Source: Ignisphaera cupida (lineage in GTDB: Archaea > Thermoproteota > Thermoprotei_A > Sulfolobales > Ignisphaeraceae). Taken from it: DNA of 64,000 nucleotides. Both the position numbers and the translations under genes were made by a program. The stretch covers positions 268,001 to 332,000 of the forward strand of contig NZ_JASNVW010000002.1 of the NCBI RefSeq assembly GCF_030186535.1, written 5' to 3'. The notes beneath the pieces were generated by a model that was given only the letters and a program-made list of their open reading frames with translations, had not been told where the DNA came from and searched no databases. Positions 45,002 to 52,454 of the stretch are shown one piece after another (within the stretch, counting starts at the first letter, position 1; each line of letters begins with the position of its first letter).

Positions 45002-45601
45002 TTGGTATCTGAATTGAGGAAACTCAAATTTAGAGAGGTCTTTGTTTCTAGAGATGGTTTTGCTGGTGCCAAAATAACATTCAACAAAACTGTTTTCTGC
45101 ATTGATGTTCTCAACACCCAAAACTGTGACTATGCATTATATACCCATCTTCACCCAAGACACTTTCCAGGTTATGACAATGTAGATACAAGCAGAGTTG
45201 TTTCACCATCTATAGGATTCTTCAGAGTTAAACCAGGTGATGCTATTAGCATTGGAAATGTCAAGATTATTACTGTTGATGCATACAACATTAGTGAAAC
45301 AGGTAAGGAACCTGCTCATCCAAAGGGGTTTGGCGTTGGATATATAATGAAATTTGATAATGCAATTGTTTATCACATGGGGGACACGGATTTCATTCCA
45401 GAAATTTTGAATCTCAAAACACCTATACACATTCTTTTCATTCCAATTGGCTGTGAAAATGTTTTATGTCCTGAGGAGGCTTTGGAGGTTGTTAAAAGTC
45501 TTAGACCATCGATTACCATACCAATTCATTATGTAGACAAAGGTTTTTTGCATACATTTAGATATATTGCACAGCCATATACACAGGTAGTTGTTTTGTA
45601 G
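45002..45601 (+). CDS. Metallo-beta-lactamase-fold hydrolase linked to hyp genes
   Basis: A 199-residue protein with a compact MBL fold: THLHPRHFPGYD (HxHxxH, with Arg where Asp is usual before His), MGDTDFIPEIL (metal Asp) and IPIHYVDKGF (last His). The changed HxHxDH motif leaves one metal site in doubt. It starts 4 nt after hypE, probably co-transcribed with the hyp operon. Substrate unknown. TTG 45002 is the first start. Confidence 0.75.
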   Translation: MVSELRKLKFREVFVSRDGFAGAKITFNKTVFCIDVLNTQNCDYALYTHLHPRHFPGYDNVDTSRVVSPSIGFFRVKPGDAISIGNVKIITVDAYNISETGKEPAHPKGFGVGYIMKFDNAIVYHMGDTDFIPEILNLKTPIHILFIPIGCENVLCPEEALEVVKSLRPSITIPIHYVDKGFLHTFRYIAQPYTQVVVL

Positions 45602-45619
45602 AGAGGTGTTGATAATCAA

Positions 45620-47491
45620 ATGGCTAAAGATGTTTTGGAAGAGATTTATAGTAGCGAGGAAGTTGTTCCACCTCTAATGAAGTGGAAGTATATTACTGTT
45701 AAAGAGTATGAGGCTATATACAGAAGCAGTATAGCTGATGTTGCACTGTTCTGGGGGGAAGAGGCTAAGAAGCTTGTTTGGACAAAGCCCTGGAGCAAAG
45801 TTGTTGATGGACAGCCACCAAATGCTAGATGGTTTGTTGGTGGAGAAATAAATGCTTATTACAACATTGTTGAAAAGCATAGAGATTCATGGATTTGGGG
45901 AAAACCAGCAATTATATGGGAGAATGAGCTTGGCGATGTGGAGGTGGCAACATATGAGGATCTGCACAATCTTGTTAGTAGATTGGCTGGTGCTTTGAAG
46001 AGTTTTGGTGTTAAAGCTGGTGACTGGATAGCTATATATGCATCACCAACAATAGAGTCACTAGCGGTGATGCTAGCTGCTATAAAAATTGGGGCACCAT
46101 TTGAAGCTATATTCACTGGTTTTGGTTTTTATGAAGTTGCTAAAAGAATTGCTAGTAGAAAACCAAAAGTTTTTGTTGTTTCAGATGGGTTCTACAGAAG
46201 AGGAAAAGTTGTTGATACACTATCAGTTGCTAGAAAGGCTTTGGATTATTCAAATCATAGATGCACAACAATAGTTATTGAGAAAACTGGGTCTACAAGA
46301 CTTAGAGAAAATGAGATTAGTTTTGATAATGTGAAGAATCTTGGCAAGGATTCAGAGGGTTTTACTGCACCTTCTAATCACCCTCTCTTTGGGCTTCACG
46401 TAGCTTACGAAGATGATTTCAAGCCTATTACACATGGTGTTGGTGGCTATCTAGTACAAACGTTTTCTACTAGCAAATGGATTGGTCTAAGACCACATGA
46501 CACATATTTTTGTACTGTTTGGCCGGGATGGATAACGGGAATTACATATGTTGTTTTTGGCCCGTTGATGATTGGCTCAACAATTGTTTTATATGATGGA
46601 AGCTTCGACTATCCATCTGCTGATAGATGGTGGGATATTATAGAGAGATATGCAGTTACACTTTTTTTGACAACTGGATCAGCACTAAGAATACTGTCGA
46701 GGGCTGGGAATCAATATGTTAAAATACACAACATGGATACTCTAAAAGCTGTTTTAGTAACAGCTGAACCTCTTGAGACAAGTGTTTGGTGGTGGACTTA
46801 CAGAGTTGTTGGAACTGGAAGCTCTCCAGCAATAACATCTATACCAGAAAAGCTCACTGGTAGAATACCAGTTATCAACATGTATATACAAAGCGAGTTA
46901 GCAACATTTGTAACTGGGAATCTAATAAACTACACCTTCACACCAATAACCCCTGGCTCTGTTGGAAAACCAATACCAGGATTCAGCATAGATGTTGTTG
47001 ATGATTATGGGAAATCGGTTAGAGACTTGATTGGAGAGCTTGTGCTTAGAAGCCCATGGCCCTCAACACCTATTGAAGCTCCACAGGATTTTTGGAGCAG
47101 ATGGGTAGAGGGATTCTATAGAACAGGCGACTATGCTTTGATGACCAGAAACCATACTGTTTTTGTTTTGGGTAGAAAAGACTGTGTTTTGAAGGTTAGT
47201 GGCTATAGGTTGAGTCCTGGAGCAGTAGAGAATGTTGTTAGAGAGGTTCTGAAGAAGAATGTTTTAGTTGTTGGAGCACCAGACAAAACAAGGTTTGAAG
47301 TGCCAATAGTTATAGCAAGTGAGAGTATGGATAAGGAGATTGTGAAGAAAATTGTAAGAGAGTATCTAGGGCCAATAATGGAGCCAGCAGATGTGAGGAT
47401 AGAGATATTTGATGAGAAAAGTCCAAGAGGTTATGTGAGGAGAAGGTTTAAGGAAATGCTGTGGAATATAGCTGTTCAAGCAAAGGGTTGA
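45620..47491 (+). CDS. Acetyl-CoA-synthetase-like protein with broken catalytic motifs
   Basis: A 623-residue member of the ANL adenylate-forming fold, closest in layout to acetyl-CoA synthetase (PPNARWFVGGEINAYYN; TYEDLHNLVSRLAGAL; GFYRTGDYAL; GRKDCVLKVSGYRLSP). The P-loop that should read YTSGTTGKPKG is LHVAYEDDFKPI (about 259-270), and the catalytic lysine of the C-terminal GK motif is gone (SPRGYVRRRF at 601-610). I expect no adenylation; a regulatory or scaffold role is possible. It follows the MBL gene by 18 nt. Confidence 0.8.
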   Translation: MAKDVLEEIYSSEEVVPPLMKWKYITVKEYEAIYRSSIADVALFWGEEAKKLVWTKPWSKVVDGQPPNARWFVGGEINAYYNIVEKHRDSWIWGKPAIIWENELGDVEVATYEDLHNLVSRLAGALKSFGVKAGDWIAIYASPTIESLAVMLAAIKIGAPFEAIFTGFGFYEVAKRIASRKPKVFVVSDGFYRRGKVVDTLSVARKALDYSNHRCTTIVIEKTGSTRLRENEISFDNVKNLGKDSEGFTAPSNHPLFGLHVAYEDDFKPITHGVGGYLVQTFSTSKWIGLRPHDTYFCTVWPGWITGITYVVFGPLMIGSTIVLYDGSFDYPSADRWWDIIERYAVTLFLTTGSALRILSRAGNQYVKIHNMDTLKAVLVTAEPLETSVWWWTYRVVGTGSSPAITSIPEKLTGRIPVINMYIQSELATFVTGNLINYTFTPITPGSVGKPIPGFSIDVVDDYGKSVRDLIGELVLRSPWPSTPIEAPQDFWSRWVEGFYRTGDYALMTRNHTVFVLGRKDCVLKVSGYRLSPGAVENVVREVLKKNVLVVGAPDKTRFEVPIVIASESMDKEIVKKIVREYLGPIMEPADVRIEIFDEKSPRGYVRRRFKEMLWNIAVQAKG

Positions 47492-47495
47492 GAAG

Positions 47496-48908
47496 TTGTA
47501 TGGGTATGCATCTCAAGAGAAGCTCAAATTTCTTGCACCTCAAAAATCGGTGGTTTTTACAGCAACATTAATTGGATTTGTATACGCTCTATCCATAAAC
47601 ACCATTTACTACACGCAATACACTGTAGGTGCTATTGAGCTTGCAAGAAACATTCTTAATTTAAACCCTTTTGTAAATCCATGGTTTTGCTCAATAGGCT
47701 TATCAGATTTTGTTGAAGTTAGAGGAAAATGTGTTTTTGCAGGACCTCTTGGGCTTGGAATTGTTCTTGCGATACCAATTAGATTAGCAGATGCTTTAAG
47801 AGTTAAGGATTTAGTCTTTGGAGGATTTGCAATGGCTTTTTTCGGCACATTAACATTTCTTATTTCTATAGAGCTTTTTAGAACTATTCTTAAGGATGAG
47901 AAAAAGTCTTTGATACTATCAATTGTAAATGGGTTGGCAGGACCTCTCTACATTTACTCAACACACATTTTTCCCCAAGCACCTCTAGCATTCTTCTACA
48001 CACTTCACACTCTGTCTCTTCTGAAGCTTGTTACTGAAAACAATTTGAGGTGGGTTTTTGTAGCAGGTTTCTCAGCATCTATGGCTATGTTGCTAGACCC
48101 ATCAATGTTTATATCAATAACAGTAGTCTTTTTAGCAACTTTGGTTTGGCTATGCTTAAACGAATTAAATATTGGCAAAGGAGTTTACAAGACCTTGAAA
48201 TATGCTTTTCTATACACCTTATCCGCAGCACCAATGACTCTCATACAATTGCTGTACAATTTGTATACAACTGGAAACGTTTTCACATTTCCTGAGCAGC
48301 TATACATAGAGAAAATAGGTGTTAACGGATTTGAGTTAAGCAATATTCCACATGGGCTTCTAATACAGCTTATAGATACTAGAAAAAGTCTCTTATCTCT
48401 ATACCCCATATACATCTTCTCTCTTTTGGCCATGCCCAAAATGCTTAAAGCGGTAAATAAATATGAAAACCTTTTGCTTCTTCTATCAACAATCACTCCA
48501 ATAATTGTATACTCAAGTTGGTATGATGCTGATGGTGGGCTTAGCTACGGCCCAAGATTCTTAACAACAATAACACCTCTTCTAATAATCCCAATTGGAA
48601 TTGTGTTGAAGAAAAAGCGAGTTTCAATAGCCTTGGCAACTCTATCAATATACTCATTCACACAAAACATAGTTGTTGTTACATCAACTCCATATCCAAG
48701 CACCTTAGAAGATATGAAGCCACTTGAAAACCAGTTCATAACAGCATTGAACAAGTTTCTAAAGGGCTTTAGATCATCACTTATTTACAATATTCTGTTT
48801 TCATGTCTAGGCTCGGTTGATGCAACAACAATGTCGATTCTCATATTGGTGCTACTAGCTGCAACTTCAATGCTAGCAGCAATAAAAAATAGTAAAACAA
48901 TTGATTGA
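47496..48908 (+). CDS. Polytopic membrane protein, possibly a lipid-sugar-dependent glycosyltransferase
   Basis: A 470-residue protein with about 11 helices. The signature WYDADGGLSYGPRFLTTITPLLIIP near residue 345 recalls GT-C-type membrane glycosyltransferases that have a GxR/PRxxxxxxP loop. An Asp-Phe-Val-Glu stretch (GLSDFVEVRGKC) lies in the first outside loop. The exact family is not clear. It starts at TTG 47496, 4 nt after the preceding gene, and is probably co-transcribed with it. Confidence 0.65.
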   Translation: MYGYASQEKLKFLAPQKSVVFTATLIGFVYALSINTIYYTQYTVGAIELARNILNLNPFVNPWFCSIGLSDFVEVRGKCVFAGPLGLGIVLAIPIRLADALRVKDLVFGGFAMAFFGTLTFLISIELFRTILKDEKKSLILSIVNGLAGPLYIYSTHIFPQAPLAFFYTLHTLSLLKLVTENNLRWVFVAGFSASMAMLLDPSMFISITVVFLATLVWLCLNELNIGKGVYKTLKYAFLYTLSAAPMTLIQLLYNLYTTGNVFTFPEQLYIEKIGVNGFELSNIPHGLLIQLIDTRKSLLSLYPIYIFSLLAMPKMLKAVNKYENLLLLLSTITPIIVYSSWYDADGGLSYGPRFLTTITPLLIIPIGIVLKKKRVSIALATLSIYSFTQNIVVVTSTPYPSTLEDMKPLENQFITALNKFLKGFRSSLIYNILFSCLGSVDATTMSILILVLLAATSMLAAIKNSKTID

Positions 48909-48983
48909 AGCTATAAAACCATTTGCATAATGCACAATCCTTATAAACTTTTTAAATATTCTCTGCTTTTGAAGGGTTTTGAA

Positions 48984-49787
48984 GTGACTTCACAAATTCT
49001 GTCTCCAGAAGAGAAGGAGAGGTTTTTGAGAACTCTTGAAGTTGATAAAGAGTTTAGATATGCTGTTGCAGGTGCCATTGGTCTTTTAGAGATTTTGAGA
49101 AGACTAGACTCGATAGAAAGCAGAATTGAGGAGCATAGCAAAACTTTGCAAGAACATTCAAAAATTCTTGAAGATCATTCGAAGCGAATTGAAGAGCTTA
49201 CAAAGAGAGTTGAGGAACTTACAAAAAGAGTTGAAGAGTTAACGAAGAGGGTTGAGCAGCATTCTAAAGTTCTTGAGAGACACTCCAAGGTTCTTGAGGA
49301 GCATTCGAAGAGGTTGGAGGAGCTTTCAAAGGCTGTTTATGAGCATTCCATTGTTCTTCGAGAACATGGTAAAAAGATTGATGTGCTTAGTGTTGCTATT
49401 GGATCTATTGGTAGGAGGATGGGTGTGGATTTGGAGAAGATGGTGTATAGCATCTATAGAGACATGTTGTTTGGTGTTGGTATAAGGGATGTTGATAAAA
49501 TTGAGAAGTTTATATATGTTGATTCAGAGGGTAGATACTTTAAGAAGGGAACAAAGATTGAAGTTGATGTTTATGCTCATAATGATGAGGTTTATGTTAT
49601 TGAGGTTAAGAGTCTGGTTGAGGAAGATGATGTTACATGGTTTAGCATAAAATGCGATGCTGTTTCAAACATACTTGGCAAGAAGATTAAAAGAAAAGTT
49701 ATTGTGGCAATAAATGTTGTTAGAGAGGCTTTGGAGAAGGCAAAAGATCTTGGAATAGACATAATCTATGGTGCTGTGGTCGAGTAA
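48984..49787 (+). CDS. Coiled-coil protein with PD-(D/E)xK nuclease-like domain (DUF3782-like)
   Basis: About 267 residues. After a short N-terminal helical region comes a 70-residue coiled coil of near-perfect heptads: EEHSK, EELTKRV and EQHSK repeats. The C-terminal domain holds EVDVYAHNDEVYVIEVKS, the D-x(n)-ExK active-site pattern of restriction-enzyme-like nucleases. GTG 48984 is favoured: TTTTTAAATAT (about 48950-48960) is a TATA box at the leaderless distance; ATG 48930 would place the TATA inside the gene. DUF3782 proteins are common in crenarchaea, of unknown role. Confidence 0.75.
   Translation: MTSQILSPEEKERFLRTLEVDKEFRYAVAGAIGLLEILRRLDSIESRIEEHSKTLQEHSKILEDHSKRIEELTKRVEELTKRVEELTKRVEQHSKVLERHSKVLEEHSKRLEELSKAVYEHSIVLREHGKKIDVLSVAIGSIGRRMGVDLEKMVYSIYRDMLFGVGIRDVDKIEKFIYVDSEGRYFKKGTKIEVDVYAHNDEVYVIEVKSLVEEDDVTWFSIKCDAVSNILGKKIKRKVIVAINVVREALEKAKDLGIDIIYGAVVE
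49125..49330 (+). repeat. Heptad-coding short tandem repeats
   Basis: Imperfect 21-bp units encode EHSKxLx and ELTKRVE heptads of the coiled coil in the DUF3782-like gene. Three neighbouring copies around 49194-49250 are nearly identical and may expand or contract. Confidence 0.7.
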
Positions 49788-49795
49788 TAAGCAAA

Positions 49796-50512
49796 TCACT
49801 TGTTTATGCTTTTAGCATTTAGCATTTGTTTAAGTAGTTTAGCAACATCTTCTGGATTGGTGAAAAGTTTTTCAGCAAGCTTTTGAGGAGACTCAGCTAT
49901 TTGCAAAGCTTCTGCAATTGGTGTAAAAAGCTTTTCAGCAACAAGTTTTGCAGCCAGTGGTGTTTTGTATATGCTTAGCAAAATGTTTTTAACCTCATCA
50001 GGATTTTCAAACAAAAGGGTTACGCAATCCTTTTTACTATTCCTAATACACACAACCTCTAGATGCTGGTAAAGACCTGGTGCATAACTCCAGATTCTAT
50101 TCTTAACAAAATCGCTAATAGTATATCTTTTAACATGTTGTGGAAGCCTCATCTTCCTACTTAGAGACTCGTACAGATTTGGATCCAAGTAAACAAAGCC
50201 AGCATCCCAATCAACAAAAGCAAACCTCGAAACAGCATCTCTAACAGCAGGTTTTGAAGCACCACACAAATCCAAAACCTGCTTAAGAAAACCCTTCCTA
50301 GCACCTCTAGCAATGAGAAGAGACAAGTACACAATCGAGGCAACTAAAACCCTTCTTCTCCTACCACTAAACCAAGTAGGAAAAACCTCAGCAACACTCT
50401 CCAAAACAAATCCACAAATATTTAAAACACCAAACCTAGAACACAAAACCTCTAAATCACTTCTAACATCAGCTAAAACATTAGCAAGCCAAACAACATC
50501 ATCACCCATCAA
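49796..50512 (-). CDS. Protein of unnamed family, paralogue of 708-1058
   Basis: A 238-residue soluble protein. Residues 50-90 (RRRRVLVASIVYLSLLIARGARKGFLKQVLDLCG) look like a helix-turn-helix-bearing region, then SKPAVRDAVSRF fits a recognition helix, so DNA binding is possible. The C-terminal 100 residues align with the short protein at 708-1058 (KDCVTLL; LFTPIAEAL). It converges with the DUF3782-like gene and is divergent from the fibre operon at 50698, separated by 185 bp. It may regulate that operon; this is inference. Confidence 0.6.
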   Translation of the reverse strand: MMGDDVVWLANVLADVRSDLEVLCSRFGVLNICGFVLESVAEVFPTWFSGRRRRVLVASIVYLSLLIARGARKGFLKQVLDLCGASKPAVRDAVSRFAFVDWDAGFVYLDPNLYESLSRKMRLPQHVKRYTISDFVKNRIWSYAPGLYQHLEVVCIRNSKKDCVTLLFENPDEVKNILLSIYKTPLAAKLVAEKLFTPIAEALQIAESPQKLAEKLFTNPEDVAKLLKQMLNAKSINK

Positions 50513-50697
50513 ATACTCACCAAAAAGTATAGGAAAGTTTTATAAACTGGGAAAACTTAAAAACTTTTCACAAAATCATGAACAAATGAAAACCTTCTAT
50601 AAACATTCAATGCAAACACAAAGAGTTTATAAGAAAAAGCTTTAAAAAACCTGCCCAGAATATAAAATCTACCCAGAAAAACAAATGGGTGAAGCAA

Positions 50698-51321
50698 ATG
50701 GATAGAGCCCTACTACTAACAGCAATAAGCATACTAGCAGCTGCATTCATAGCGGCAAGCGTATTCGCATACTATCCACTAAAGCTAGTAGTTCAGCCAG
50801 TGACACCACCAATAACATTTGTACCAGGTACCAATGCTAACAAAAGTGATTTGGGCTCTACTGATTTGGGTTCTAGCAATACAATTACTGTGAGCCTTGG
50901 TAAAAACAGCACATCTGCTGAGATAACAATTCATCCAACATATCATACAACATACTATAAGAACGTAATGATGATAGTAAATAATGATACCAAAGCATAT
51001 AATGTGTCGTTAGTGGTAGATACAGTTAGTAATAACCTACCCCCAGGCTCCAAAGTCTATATGATAGTATTTAGTAGTGGTGCTAGCAGAAGTTTGTCTG
51101 CATCATATCCAGAGCCAGGTTTGCCATCTAGCTATGTTAGGGTGATAAATCTAACGAATATAAGAACCAGGACATCAAAATGGATACAGTGGCTTGATGC
51201 AAATAGTATTTGGGAGATTGATTTCATGGTTTACATACCTGAGGGAGCTAGCCTAACAGATGCATCTGCAACATTTGGTATGCACTTAGTGTATTCGCCA
51301 TCTGAAGAGACTCCTCCATAG
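50698..51321 (+). CDS. Secreted TasA/camelysin-like fibre protein
   Basis: About 207 residues. A signal peptide (residues about 1-25) ends ASVFA before YYPLKLVVQPV. The mature part is a beta-rich, Ser/Thr/Asn-rich domain with N-x-S/T sites (TITVSLGKNSTSAEITI, MMIVNNDTKAYNVSL), like the camelysin/TasA family that builds surface fibres and archaeal bundling pili. GGGTGA upstream of ATG 50698 is the SD; the GTG at 50689 lies in it. It is followed by a signal peptidase gene, as in the Bacillus tapA-sipW-tasA order. The strand YYPLKLVVQPVTPPI recurs in the gene at 52424. Confidence 0.65.
   Translation: MDRALLLTAISILAAAFIAASVFAYYPLKLVVQPVTPPITFVPGTNANKSDLGSTDLGSSNTITVSLGKNSTSAEITIHPTYHTTYYKNVMMIVNNDTKAYNVSLVVDTVSNNLPPGSKVYMIVFSSGASRSLSASYPEPGLPSSYVRVINLTNIRTRTSKWIQWLDANSIWEIDFMVYIPEGASLTDASATFGMHLVYSPSEETPP
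50754..50815 (+). repeat. 62-nt direct repeat, copy A
   Basis: Identical over 62 bases to 53203-53264. It encodes ASVFAYYPLKLVVQPVTPPI across the signal cleavage site of the fibre protein. Identity at third codon positions too points to recent duplication or gene conversion. Confidence 0.97.
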
Positions 51322-51353
51322 CCATTAAATATTAAGTGAAATAAGTGAAATAT

Positions 51354-52454
51354 ATGTTTAAAACTAAAAAAGATTTTTTTAAGCTGGTTCGTATCCTCTC
51401 AATTTTATCTACTGTTTTTCTTGTTGTTTTTACTGTGTTGTTTCTTTTCACATTTCTTGCTAGAACAAATATTGTTTGTTTGTTTGGTGCTGCAATTGTT
51501 TATTCTGATAGTATGGAGCCTTCTATTCACAGATTCGACATGGTTGTTTTTGTTAGAGGTGTTTATTCTACTGGTGATGTTGTTGTTTATTGTTTGAATC
51601 CAAGTTTTTGTGTTGTTCACAGATATGTTGGTGATTGTCCAAGCAATAACTGTATAGTTACTAAGGGTGATGCTAATCCTGCTCCAGACCCACCTGTTTC
51701 CAGAAACATGGTTAAGGGTGTTGCAATAGCTGTTATTCCAAGGTTTCTCTGGATCCCTATTTTCACATTCTCAATTATTTACTCCCTAGCCTCAGTTGCC
51801 AGAACAAGAATTGTTGGCATTAGCTCTGCTTTTACATATGCAACAATTTTGCTTTTTATAATGAGTATCTATGTTTTTGTTCAGCCAGTTTCCAGTACTC
51901 CTACAGTTGTTGCACCTCCACTTCTATACCTTTCAAATGCTTTCTTCGATTCAAATACATGCAGCATTGTTATTAGGTATACCGGCAATATTCAAATAAC
52001 TAATGCAACAGCTTTTGTTCTAGGCTCAAAGTTTTTCACATTCTTTAACTCAACTCATGTTATTACATATCCTAGTCGAGAACTTGTTGGCAGTGTTTAT
52101 GAGAAATCTGGAGAATTGAATGTATCTGTTTGGGCTTCTATAAACAGCATAGCTACTCTTGTTGGAAACTACAAGGTTAAGGTTTTTGGAGAGCCTCTGG
52201 AAATAGAGGTTGCTAACAATTCTCTTGTTGTTAGAAACCCAAATTGCTTTCCAATGCACATAAACATATCTTTTCAGTATGCCTATGGTGTTGGGGAGAG
52301 CTGGAAATACACAAACACATCAACAATTATTTTAAATGGTTTTGAAGAAAGAGTTTTGCAACCACCAGCTGGAAGCAGATTTGCATATGCTGATATATTC
52401 TATATTGTGTGGGGTGAGAAGAGGTGGCAGAGGGTAGTAGTGAGATATGGCTAA
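51354..52454 (+). CDS. Signal peptidase I (archaeal/ER type) with extra C-terminal domain
   Basis: About 366 residues. After a first helix the active site appears: YSDSMEPSI (nucleophile Ser53), VVHRYVGD (His89, the ER-type base), KGDANPAPDPP (Asp). Two further helices follow (about 125-150 and 155-175), then a 190-residue beta-rich domain with many Asn-x-Ser/Thr sites, unusual for a signal peptidase. It lies between two secreted proteins with identical cleavage regions, so it is probably dedicated to them (SipW-like). The next gene overlaps its end by 31 nt. ATG 51354 is 3 codons after GTG 51345. Confidence 0.85.
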   Translation: MFKTKKDFFKLVRILSILSTVFLVVFTVLFLFTFLARTNIVCLFGAAIVYSDSMEPSIHRFDMVVFVRGVYSTGDVVVYCLNPSFCVVHRYVGDCPSNNCIVTKGDANPAPDPPVSRNMVKGVAIAVIPRFLWIPIFTFSIIYSLASVARTRIVGISSAFTYATILLFIMSIYVFVQPVSSTPTVVAPPLLYLSNAFFDSNTCSIVIRYTGNIQITNATAFVLGSKFFTFFNSTHVITYPSRELVGSVYEKSGELNVSVWASINSIATLVGNYKVKVFGEPLEIEVANNSLVVRNPNCFPMHINISFQYAYGVGESWKYTNTSTIILNGFEERVLQPPAGSRFAYADIFYIVWGEKRWQRVVVRYG

